Source of the DNA: Caulobacter sp. FWC26
Lineage (GTDB): Bacteria; Pseudomonadota; Alphaproteobacteria; Caulobacterales; Caulobacteraceae
DNA: 64,000 nt
Reading direction: 5' to 3'
NCBI RefSeq assembly: GCF_002742645.2
Contig: NZ_CP033875.1
Span: 930,001-994,000, forward strand
Shown here: one piece after another, positions 19,681 through 27,291 of the stretch
Position numbering within the stretch: position 1 is the stretch's first letter
How the letters are laid out: each line of letters opens with the position of its first letter
Notes under the pieces: model-generated
The model's database searches: none
The model's input: the letters and a program-made list of their open reading frames with translations, nothing else
What the model was told of the DNA's origin: nothing
Made by a program: the position numbers and the translations under genes

Positions 19681-21411
19681 TTGGCTCTCCGGGATATTCT
19701 CGATGACGGTCAAGCGGGCTCAATGCTTGGGGTCACTCGACGTAGCCGTGTAGCGCGGTTGACAGCAACCGCCATGGTCGCCGCTCTGCTCGGCTTTTAT
19801 ATTGGCCGTTCGGCGCTGATCGTGTGGGTGATTGCTAACGCCGTTTGCGAATTTTCGCTGCTCTACCTTGAGCGAGCGTATCGGCCTGACTGGGGGCAGG
19901 GCATCGTCCGGTTCATGCGGATCGCGCCGCCCTCGGCCTTCGCGATGGTCTGGTCGTTCATGGCCGCCTATTGCGTCATCAACGGTCCGATGGCGATGCG
20001 ATACGCGGCGATGCTGATTTTGTTCGGCATGGTCGTGGAGGGTGTCCGCTACGCCATGAACAGCTTGGCGGCGATGCTGGCGCTGACTGTCTGGCCGTTC
20101 CTGATGCTGGCGGCGCTGCCGCTGTTGGCCAAGCACTTCGTTCTTGTGGACCGGCTCGCGGCCTTCATGATCCTGCTGGGCCTGGTCGGCTATGTCGCCG
20201 ACGCCGTGCGCACCATGCGGGCCTCAGCTAAGGCGCGCGAGGAGGCCGAGGCCAAGGCCCTTGAGGCCAGCCGCGCCAAATCCGCCTTCCTGGCGATGAT
20301 GAGCCACGAGCTGCGCACGCCGATGAACGGCGTGCTGGGTCTGGTCCACGCGCTACGGGGCACGAGGCTGGACAAGCGGCAGGCCGAGTATCTGGAAATG
20401 ATCGAAGAGTCGGGCCACGGCTTGATGACGATCCTCAACGACATCCTGGATCTCTCCAAGATCGAGGCCGGCAAGCTGACCTTGGAGACGGCGCCCTTCG
20501 ACGTCCGCAAGCTGACGCTGCAGACCCGGGCGATCTGGAGCGAGAGCGCTCGGCTCAAGGGGCTGGACCTGATCCTGGAGATTGATCCAGGCGCTCCTGT
20601 TTGGGTTTTGGGGGACGCCGCGCGCGTGCGTCAGATCCTGATGAATCTGGTTTCGAACGCCCTCAAGTTCACCGAGACCGGGCGCGTGGTCATGCGCCTG
20701 GAGGCCGCAGACGCCGGAGGCGTCGTGCTCGTGGTGAGCGATACCGGTGTGGGCATCGCCGCGGACCAGATCACCCGCCTGTTCACGCCATTCGGTCAGG
20801 TCGACCCTTCGATCGCCCGGCGCTATGGCGGCACCGGTCTGGGTCTGTCGATCTGCCGTCAACTGGCGGCTCTGATGGACGGCGAGGTGCTGGTTTCCAG
20901 CGAGGCAGGCGTTGGGTCGACCTTCACCGTTCGACTGCCGCTCGCGGCGACCCCGGCGCCGACGACGGCTTCTGCCCGGGCTGAGACGCCCTCCCTGGAA
21001 GGCGCGCGCGTGCTGGTTGTCGACGATAACGTGGTCAATCAAAAGGTCGCGTGCGCGATCCTCGAGGCCGTGGGCGCGGTGGTTGCGGTCGCGGAGGATG
21101 GCCATTCGGCCCTCGCCCGCCTGCGGATCGAGGACTTCGAGGTCGTTCTGATGGATGTCCATATGCCGGGCATGGATGGGGTTGAGGCAGTACGCCGCAT
21201 CCGCGCCGGCGAGGCCGGGCGCACCGATATCCCCGTCGTGGCTCTAACCGCCGACGCCATGGCCGGCGACGCCGAGCGTCTGATGGCGCAGGGGTTTGAC
21301 GACGCTCATCCAAAGCCGATCCAGCCGGCGGGACTGCTGGCGACGGTGGCCGCCCAGCGCAGGAGCGCTTCGCCCATGACGACGGACCGACGGCAGCCGG
21401 CTTTGCATTAG
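19681..21411 (+). CDS. Membrane-bound hybrid sensor histidine kinase with receiver domain
   Basis: About 576 residues. Five or so hydrophobic helices occupy residues 25-180 with no sizeable periplasmic loop. Then come a short coiled coil, HisKA with the phospho-accepting H209 (MSHELRTPMNG), an ATPase domain (NLVSNALKF, DTGVGI, GGTGLGLSI) and a C-terminal receiver with D492 (VLMDVHMPGMDG). The start is uncertain: TTG 19681 has GGGAG at good spacing, TTG 19660 and ATG 19723 are alternatives. It heads a same-strand group with an unknown protein and a degenerate receiver protein, so these may form one pathway. The signal is unknown. Confidence 0.9.
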   Translation: MALRDILDDGQAGSMLGVTRRSRVARLTATAMVAALLGFYIGRSALIVWVIANAVCEFSLLYLERAYRPDWGQGIVRFMRIAPPSAFAMVWSFMAAYCVINGPMAMRYAAMLILFGMVVEGVRYAMNSLAAMLALTVWPFLMLAALPLLAKHFVLVDRLAAFMILLGLVGYVADAVRTMRASAKAREEAEAKALEASRAKSAFLAMMSHELRTPMNGVLGLVHALRGTRLDKRQAEYLEMIEESGHGLMTILNDILDLSKIEAGKLTLETAPFDVRKLTLQTRAIWSESARLKGLDLILEIDPGAPVWVLGDAARVRQILMNLVSNALKFTETGRVVMRLEAADAGGVVLVVSDTGVGIAADQITRLFTPFGQVDPSIARRYGGTGLGLSICRQLAALMDGEVLVSSEAGVGSTFTVRLPLAATPAPTTASARAETPSLEGARVLVVDDNVVNQKVACAILEAVGAVVAVAEDGHSALARLRIEDFEVVLMDVHMPGMDGVEAVRRIRAGEAGRTDIPVVALTADAMAGDAERLMAQGFDDAHPKPIQPAGLLATVAAQRRSASPMTTDRRQPALH

Positions 21412-21508
21412 GCGAGCTTCCGGTTGCAACGGCCAAGTTGGCGTCGCTCTGGTTAGCGTTTGTTAGCCAACGCCGTTCTATGAAAGCTTGTCTTTCTGGG
21501 GGATCTTT

Positions 21509-22654
21509 TTGTCCGCTCTCGCGCGTATTCGCCGGCCCAAGCTCAACAAGGCCGATCGCATGATGCGAAGTCTACGCGCTTTGGAGCGTACGGCCTCGAC
21601 CAGTCGCGTCCTCAATCTTCTCGCCGTGGAGGCCGATAGCGCGCATCGCCCCGAGTACGGCGAGGCGCCGCTCTTTCGCAACCGCTTGCTGAATACCGCG
21701 ATCGTGCTCAAGCACCGTCTGCGGCACGACGACATCTATCTGTTCGACGACGCGCGCCCGACCGCGACCAAGATCATCATTCCGTTCGACCGCAAGGACC
21801 TTGGTCTTGGCGGGCAGTCGCTCTTTGTCGGCCAGCGCGGCTGGGTCGATCTGGTGGTCGAGGCCTGCAACGCTTCGGGCGACATGAGCCGGGACCTGAC
21901 GACCCTGCGCTTAATCGACATGTTGCCCTCGCTGGACCCGTTCCTGTTGCGCGAGCACCTACGCCGCCACGGCGTCTTCGTGGCCAACTGCTATTTCTCA
22001 CTGTCTGCGGCCGACTACGAGAACATGCAGGGCTTCGTGACCCAGGAGATCGCCCGTCTGATTGAGCTGGCTTATCGCGGCTCAGGGGGCGTAGGGCGCG
22101 CTCACGCCGCGCGGCTGGTTGAAGCGCTCCTCTCGTCCGACGTCGATGAGCGCCTGGAGCCGCTGCGCGCCACCCTGGTCATGGAGGGCGAGAGCTTCAA
22201 GGAGGGCGTCTTCAGCTGGAAGGGTTTCCTCTACTACAAGTGGATGCTCACCAAACTCTGGTCTGATCTCGCCTCGGTGGGACAGGAGATCAGCCGCCTT
22301 GTGGTGACCGGAAACAAGGACGCCGAGGCCGCTAAATTTATCGACGATAGCCGGCGTCGCCTGCAGGGCGGAATTCTCGTCGAGCGCGCCGCGGTCATGC
22401 GCACGCTAAAGGTCTATGACAACGCATTTGAGGACCTGATCGAGAACGGCCGCCCGATCGCGTTCCGCGACTTTTTGTTGCGGGCGCCCGAGATGTTTCT
22501 GTCGTTGGGCGAGCGGGTGGGGGTGATTTCCCATATCTCCAGCTATTGGCGCTACCGCTTCCCTCTGGGTGAGCCGCTGACGGTCGACATCGAAGAAGGC
22601 ATCGACATCCTGATGGACTTCGAAGCCGGCCTGGCGGTGCCTCTCTCAGACTAG
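21509..22654 (+). CDS. Conserved-looking protein of unknown function
   Basis: About 381 residues from TTG 21509, with GGGGGAT 6 bp upstream; TTG 21488 is the alternative. The sequence is mostly helical and cytoplasmic, without signal peptide, membrane span or any motif I recognise. A basic N-terminal stretch (RIRRPKLNKADRMMRSLRAL) is followed by mixed segments such as KIIIPFDRKDLGLGGQSLFVGQ. It sits between a hybrid kinase and a receiver-like protein on the same strand, which suggests a signalling partner, but the sequence itself does not show this. Confidence 0.75.
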   Translation: MSALARIRRPKLNKADRMMRSLRALERTASTSRVLNLLAVEADSAHRPEYGEAPLFRNRLLNTAIVLKHRLRHDDIYLFDDARPTATKIIIPFDRKDLGLGGQSLFVGQRGWVDLVVEACNASGDMSRDLTTLRLIDMLPSLDPFLLREHLRRHGVFVANCYFSLSAADYENMQGFVTQEIARLIELAYRGSGGVGRAHAARLVEALLSSDVDERLEPLRATLVMEGESFKEGVFSWKGFLYYKWMLTKLWSDLASVGQEISRLVVTGNKDAEAAKFIDDSRRRLQGGILVERAAVMRTLKVYDNAFEDLIENGRPIAFRDFLLRAPEMFLSLGERVGVISHISSYWRYRFPLGEPLTVDIEEGIDILMDFEAGLAVPLSD

Positions 22655-22752
22655 ATCGACCGATGGGTCACCCACCATTGGCCAGGCTGGCCGATAAGTG
22701 GATTTTTACACTCTGACGCTAAGGCTGAACGGCAGTCTCGGGAGTCGTGTTC

Positions 22753-23559
22753 GTGTTCGACGGTAACGTCCGCACAATTCAGCGTGTCGCCGCCAAGGTG
22801 CAGCGGGTCATGGTCGTGGACCCCAATCCCGCGACCGCACGCCTGTTGTCGGAACAACTGCGCCCCTTGGGCGGCGTGCAGATTTTCTCGGCCCCGACCG
22901 CCGAGAAGGGCTACGCCATGGCCCGCGCGGTCGACCCCCAACTGATCTTCGTCGAACACGGCGCGTCTTCGGGCGTCGATGGATTGGCTTTCACGCGCAA
23001 GCTGCGTCGCAGTGATCTGGCTTCCCGCGAAGCCCCCGTGATCATGTGCACCTCCGAGGCGACCGCCGAGGTGATCTTGGGCGCGCGCGATGCAGGCGTA
23101 CACGAGTTCATGCGCAAGCCTTTCAATTTGAAAGACCTTGAGCGTCGTCTGGAAGCCGTCACCCTGAAGCCCCGCGATTGGGTCGAGGCCGTGGCCTACG
23201 TCGGTCCCGACCGTCGCCGTTTCAACTCGGCCGACTACAAGGGCCCCCGCAAGCGCAAGGCTGATGGGGCGGGCACGCCGGCGGCGCGCCTGTCCCAGGC
23301 CTTGCGTATCGTCAAGTCGGCCGCCCAGGCGTTGGACTCCGATCCGGCTCAAGCCCGACGCGCCCTGGTCGCCCAGGCGGTGGAACTGCGGCGTGTCGGC
23401 GAGGTGGTCAAGGAGCCCCGCCTGATCCAGGCCGCCGACGCCTTGATGAGTTGCATGCAGTCCGACGTCGCCGGTCCCGTCGCGCGTCAGGAACTGGTCA
23501 AGCGCATCGACGCCCTGATGGGCTTCATGGCTCCGGAAGACAAGGTCCGCGCAGCCTGA
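22753..23559 (+). CDS. Receiver-like protein with altered phosphorylation site
   Basis: About 268 residues from GTG 22753 (GGGAG about 9 bp upstream; GTG 22747 possible). Residues 17-135 follow the receiver fold: MVVDPNPATARLLSE, then PVIMCTSEAT and EFMRKPF, which hold the conserved Thr/Ser and Lys. The acceptor aspartate position reads LIFVEHGASSGVDG, so Asp is replaced by Glu or His. The C-terminal half is helical with no DNA-binding domain I recognise. It probably acts through protein contacts and may be locked in one state. Ends 5 bp from the convergent hydrolase gene. Confidence 0.82.
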   Translation: MFDGNVRTIQRVAAKVQRVMVVDPNPATARLLSEQLRPLGGVQIFSAPTAEKGYAMARAVDPQLIFVEHGASSGVDGLAFTRKLRRSDLASREAPVIMCTSEATAEVILGARDAGVHEFMRKPFNLKDLERRLEAVTLKPRDWVEAVAYVGPDRRRFNSADYKGPRKRKADGAGTPAARLSQALRIVKSAAQALDSDPAQARRALVAQAVELRRVGEVVKEPRLIQAADALMSCMQSDVAGPVARQELVKRIDALMGFMAPEDKVRAA

Positions 23560-23564
23560 CGCCG

Positions 23565-24281
23565 TCAGCGATGTCCGGCGGGACGTTGCAGCCAGTGGCG
23601 TAGCGCGCCATTGACCGCACCCGGGGCTTCCATCGGCGTCATGTGTCCCGTCTGCGGGATCACCACCAGGTGAGAGCATCCGATCGCCGTCGCCATTTCC
23701 CGATGGCCTTCAGCGGGCGTGATCTGGTCGTTCTCGCCGACAATCACCACCATTGGAACGCGCAGAGCGCGTAACGCGGCTTCCCCATCTTCGCGCTCCA
23801 GGCTGTTCTGGCGCAGGAACACCTCGCGACCGAGGCGCTGGGTCATGTCGACGATGCGGGTGGTGAGTTCGACATCGTCGAGGCGCGAGGAGTCGATATA
23901 GCTCTTGATGATCGTCTGACCGATGCCGAGGAACGTTCCGCCCTTGGCCGCGGCCTTGTTCAGCGCCTGACGCTGGGCGGCGCGCTGCGGTGTGTCGACA
24001 TGGATCGAGGTGTCCAGAAGCGCCAGGCGCTCGATGCGGTCCGGCGCGATCCGGGCGATGTCCTGGGCGACGTAGCCGCCCATAGAGAAGCCGGCCAAGG
24101 CGAAGGTCGGCTCCGCACTCGCCAGCACATGCTCGGTCATCTCGCGGATCGTGGCGTAGGGCGTCAGGTCAGGAACCCATATCCGCGCGACGTCTGAGAG
24201 GCCGCTGATCTGGTCGCGCCACAGCTCGGCGTCGTTGAGGAGTCCGGGGAGCAGGATCAGCTGAGGCGGGCGCGCAGTCAT
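23565..24281 (-). CDS. Alpha/beta hydrolase family protein
   Basis: 238 residues from ATG 24281. The fold is clear from LILLPGLLNDAELW (oxyanion region), LAGFSMGGYVAQDIA (nucleophile Ser), VVIVGENDQITP (acid Asp) and the late TGHMTPMEAP (catalytic His). No signal peptide. It belongs to the broad group of small esterases/lipases; the substrate is not predictable. It faces the receiver-like gene and is downstream of rpoH on the same strand, with about 170 bp including repeat sequence between. Confidence 0.88.
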   Translation of the reverse strand: MTARPPQLILLPGLLNDAELWRDQISGLSDVARIWVPDLTPYATIREMTEHVLASAEPTFALAGFSMGGYVAQDIARIAPDRIERLALLDTSIHVDTPQRAAQRQALNKAAAKGGTFLGIGQTIIKSYIDSSRLDDVELTTRIVDMTQRLGREVFLRQNSLEREDGEAALRALRVPMVVIVGENDQITPAEGHREMATAIGCSHLVVIPQTGHMTPMEAPGAVNGALRHWLQRPAGHR

Positions 24282-24384
24282 GCGGGGCCTTATAGCCTTC
24301 GTGCTCAACGGTGAAACGGGGGAGGGGAACCCGGGAAGCGGTGGAGGGGCGCAAAACGTCCAAAGAAAAGAGGAGCGCCGGAAA

Positions 24385-24450
24385 GCGCCCCCTCTGTCTC
24401 GCTGCTCGCGCGGCGATCCGCCTCCCCCGCTAAGCGAGGGAGGACGGCGA
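24385..24450 (-). terminator. Class C palindromic element downstream of rpoH
   Basis: GCGCCCCCTCTGTCTCGC followed by CCTCCCCCGC and GCGAGGGAGG. The outer half can also pair with GAGGAGCGC just to its left. It closely resembles part of the element after mobA (44968-45106). Its place right after the rpoH stop suggests it ends or weakens rpoH transcription; there is no U-tract. Confidence 0.5.
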
Positions 24451-24453
24451 TGT

Positions 24454-25341
24454 TTAGGCCTCGACCATGTTCTTGGCGATCGCCGCCTCGCGCATGGTCT
24501 TTTGCAGCTTCTCGAACGCGCGGACCTCGATCTGGCGCACGCGCTCGCGGCTGACGCCGTACTGGGCGGCGAGTTCTTCCAGGGTGGTCGGCTCGTCCTT
24601 CAGGCGACGTTCGGTCAGGATGTGACGCTCGCGGTCCGTCAGTTCGACCATCGCCTCTTCCAGAAGCGACATCCGCAACGACTTTTCCTCGTCCTCGGCG
24701 ACGCGGGTCTCCTGGGAGACCTGCTCCTCGTCGGCCAGCCAGTCCTGCCACTCGCTCTCGCCGTCGGCGCGCAGCGGCGCGTTCAGCGAGGCGTCGGGGC
24801 CCGACAGGCGACGGTTCATCGAGATGACTTCGCTGTCCAGCACGCCCAGCTTCGTGGCGATGGCGCTGACCTGGTCAGGGTGCAGGTCGCCTTCCTGGAA
24901 GGCGGCGATCTGGCTCTTGGCCTTGCGCAGGTTGAAGAACAGCTTCTTCTGCGCGGCGGTCGTGCCCATCTTCACCAGCGACCAAGAGCGCAGGATGTAT
25001 TCCTGGATCGAGGCGCGGATCCACCACATGGCGTAGGTCGCCAGGCGGAAGCCCTTTTCAGGCTCGAACTTCTTGACGGCCTGCATCAGGCCGACATTGC
25101 CTTCGGAGATCACCTCGCCGATCGGCAGGCCGTAGCCGCGATAGCCCATGGCGATCTTGGCCACGAGGCGCAGGTGGCTGGTGACCATCTTGTGGGCCGC
25201 TTGCGGGTCCTGATGCTCTTTCCAGCGCTGAGCCAGCATGAACTCCTCGTCCTTGCTGAGCATCGGGAACTTGCGGATCTCGGTGAGGTAACGCGACAAG
25301 CCGCCGTCCGGCGACATCACCGATAGAGAATTCACGGCCAT
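24454..25341 (-). CDS. rpoH: RNA polymerase heat-shock sigma factor (sigma-32)
   Basis: 295 residues from ATG 25341 (MAVNSLSVMSPDGGLSRYL). Region 2 is clear (GNVGLMQAVKKFEPEKGFRLATYAMWWIRASIQEYILRS, shown in part here as LATYAMWWIRASIQ), followed by the RpoH-specific box around QKKLFFNLRK, and region 4 with EELAAQYGVSRERVRQIE. It directs transcription of chaperones and proteases after heat shock. ATG 25350 is in frame but has its Shine-Dalgarno too close. A possible sigma-32 promoter lies upstream, which would allow self-activation. Confidence 0.97.
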   Translation of the reverse strand: MAVNSLSVMSPDGGLSRYLTEIRKFPMLSKDEEFMLAQRWKEHQDPQAAHKMVTSHLRLVAKIAMGYRGYGLPIGEVISEGNVGLMQAVKKFEPEKGFRLATYAMWWIRASIQEYILRSWSLVKMGTTAAQKKLFFNLRKAKSQIAAFQEGDLHPDQVSAIATKLGVLDSEVISMNRRLSGPDASLNAPLRADGESEWQDWLADEEQVSQETRVAEDEEKSLRMSLLEEAMVELTDRERHILTERRLKDEPTTLEELAAQYGVSRERVRQIEVRAFEKLQKTMREAAIAKNMVEA

Positions 25342-25410
25342 CGTACTCATATCCCCTTGCGTGCGGATCCGCTCGCCAATCGCGCGCGATCATCCCCCAC
25401 ACGGAGGACT

Positions 25411-25438
25411 AGATAGTTCGCTGAGCGGCGGTTTGAAG
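25411..25438 (-). promoter_or_regulatory. Possible sigma-32-type promoter of rpoH
   Basis: On the minus strand CTTCAA, 16 bases, CTATCT, about 70 bp before the rpoH start. This is close to the alphaproteobacterial heat-shock pattern (CTTGAA-like and CyTATnT-like boxes). C. crescentus rpoH is known to be partly autoregulated, which supports but does not prove the call. Confidence 0.35.
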
Positions 25439-25548
25439 AGCGGTAACGTATTTGTAATGTCCGAGTTCCGGAGTTGGGTATTCGCGCGCGACTTGATCCT
25501 GGCCGCGCATGGGCCAATCTGCGGCTCGAACCGAGGAGTCTCCGCCGT

Positions 25549-25908
25549 ATGCTACGTCTCATCTTTCGCATCCTGATCGCCGCCTTCGGTCTCTGGCTGG
25601 CGACCCAGATCGTGCCCGGCGTTTCGGCGGACGGCTGGAAGACACTGGTCATTGCGGGCTTGCTGCTGGGGATCGTCAACGCGGTGGTGCGTCCGATCGT
25701 TACTGTGCTCACCTTCCCCCTGACCCTGGCGACGCTGGGACTTTTCCTGCTGGTGGTGAACGCCGGCATGATCGGGCTGGTGGCCTGGATGCTGGAGGGG
25801 CTCAGGGTCCAGGGCCTCTGGGCGGGGATCCTGGCGGCGGTCGTCACCGGCGTGGTCAGTTGGGGCGGCCAGATCCTTCTTGGCGACACCAAGAGCGAGC
25901 GGGAATAG
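25549..25908 (+). CDS. YvlD/phage-holin-family small membrane protein
   Basis: 119 residues from ATG 25549, with GAGGAG upstream. Four hydrophobic helices with short loops; the pattern IVPGVSADGWKTLVIAGLLLGIVNAVVRP fits the PF04020 family. Despite the family name these proteins are chromosomal in most bacteria and have no proven holin role. No phage genes are nearby. Function unknown. Confidence 0.8.
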   Translation: MLRLIFRILIAAFGLWLATQIVPGVSADGWKTLVIAGLLLGIVNAVVRPIVTVLTFPLTLATLGLFLLVVNAGMIGLVAWMLEGLRVQGLWAGILAAVVTGVVSWGGQILLGDTKSERE

Positions 25909-25975
25909 GCGCCCCAGCGTCATGCTGTACGGCCGCCGGCTTTCGCGTAACTTCGGTTTCCGGGAGGAAGCCGAG

Positions 25976-26500
25976 ATGAAGATCACCGGCGTCAATCACC
26001 TTGCTCTTGTGTGCCGCGACATGGCCGAGACGGTGAGGTTCTATACCGAGATCCTGCAGATGCCGCTGGTCAAGACCGTGGCCCTGCCGGACGGCGGCCA
26101 GCACTTTTTCTTCGACTGCGGCGGCGGATCCTGCCTGGCCTTCTTCTGGTGGCCCGATGTCCCGCCAGCAGCGCCCGGCGTGGCGTCCGTCAAGGCGTTT
26201 CCAGCCGAAGCCAAGACGGCGGTCGGCTCGATGAACCATGTGGCCTTCAGCGTCGATGAGGCCGATCTGGACGCCTGCCTTGAGCGTCTGCAGGCGGCCG
26301 GCGTTCCGGTGTTTCCGATGGTCGTGAACCACGACGACAGCGAGATGGGTGTCGCCCGCAAGCTGCATTCGGGCGTCTTCGTGCGTTCGGTCTACTTCAC
26401 CGATCCGAACGGGATCATGATGGAGCTGGCCGCCTTCACCCGCGCCTTTGGGCCGGGCGACGTGCGGCACGAACCGGCCCGCGCCACGGCGGACGCCTGA
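25976..26500 (+). CDS. VOC (glyoxalase/bleomycin resistance) family protein
   Basis: 174 residues from ATG 25976 (MKITGVNHLALVCRDM), with GGGAGGA upstream. Two beta-alpha-beta-beta-beta units are visible. Likely metal ligands are His8 in the first, His of SMNHVAFSV in the second, and Glu in IMMELAAF near the C-terminus. These proteins are metal-dependent lyases, dioxygenases or isomerases; the substrate is open. Its stop overlaps the start of the next gene (TGATG), so the two are translationally coupled. Confidence 0.88.
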   Translation: MKITGVNHLALVCRDMAETVRFYTEILQMPLVKTVALPDGGQHFFFDCGGGSCLAFFWWPDVPPAAPGVASVKAFPAEAKTAVGSMNHVAFSVDEADLDACLERLQAAGVPVFPMVVNHDDSEMGVARKLHSGVFVRSVYFTDPNGIMMELAAFTRAFGPGDVRHEPARATADA

Positions 26501-27135
26501 TGCCGCGCCTGCGCCAGATCCCCCGCGCCGAGGTCACCGACAAGGGGACCCTGCGGCTCTACGATCTGCTGTTCGGCGACCGCGATCCGGTGGCCCAGCC
26601 GGGCACCGAAACCGGCACGCGCGGCGACTGGTGGACAGTCTTCGCCGGCAGTCCCGACATCCTGCGCCACGCTGCGCAAGGCTTCGCTCTCTACCGCGAT
26701 CCGGCCCGCAAGCTTGACCCTGTGCTCCGCGAGCTGGCGCAGACGCGGGCCGGCTGGGCGCGGGGCAGCCAGTTCGTTTTCTCGCAGCACTGCAAGTCGC
26801 TGCGCGGGCTGGGTGTGTCGGAGGAGAAGATCGCCGCCGTTCCGCAATGGCAGGTCTCCGAGGTCTTCGACGCGCACGAACGCGCGGTGCTCGCTTATGC
26901 CGACGGTCTGGTCCTGGACGGCGGCCGGGTGGCCGACGGCGTGTTCGCGGCGCTGAAGGCGTTCCTTTGTGACGAAGAAATCCTTGAGCTGACCTACATC
27001 ACCTGTCTCTACGAGATGCACGCGGTGATGAGCCGGGCCCTGCGCACTGAGTTTGATGATCGCGATGAGCCCGTCGTCGAGGTCGCAGCGCCGGAGGCGT
27101 TCAGGTCTAGGGACTTCCTGGATACCGGCCGTTAA
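26500..27135 (+). CDS. Carboxymuconolactone decarboxylase-fold protein
   Basis: 211 residues, all helical, starting MPRLRQIPRAEVTDKG. The CMD/AhpD-like core holds LRELAQTRAGWARGSQFVFSQH (shown in part as SQFVFSQHCKSLR) with a single Cys rather than the CxxC of AhpD, so a peroxidase role is unlikely. A second helical section has LAYADGLVLDGG and LTYITCLYEMHAVMSR. It overlaps the VOC gene by one base, so both probably act on one ring or lactone-type compound. Known members hydrate or decarboxylate lactones; the assignment is by fold only. Confidence 0.85.
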   Translation: MPRLRQIPRAEVTDKGTLRLYDLLFGDRDPVAQPGTETGTRGDWWTVFAGSPDILRHAAQGFALYRDPARKLDPVLRELAQTRAGWARGSQFVFSQHCKSLRGLGVSEEKIAAVPQWQVSEVFDAHERAVLAYADGLVLDGGRVADGVFAALKAFLCDEEILELTYITCLYEMHAVMSRALRTEFDDRDEPVVEVAAPEAFRSRDFLDTGR

Positions 27136-27291
27136 GCATAACTGGAAGTATTCGGTTTCACTCCGTAAAAATCGCCGCAAACACTGTGACGAAGCTGTGA
27201 AGTTTTCGCGAAATTCGCTAGCCTGATCGCGTCCATTAGGATCGCGTTAGGTGCGCGCTGGCCTCTTGCTCTCGCGAGTGGAGGCGTATCA

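Noticed and set aside
25549..25908. Phage holin, hence a prophage remnant
   Set aside because: The protein is a YvlD-like member of a family named for holins; no other phage gene or att site is present and the base composition is normal.
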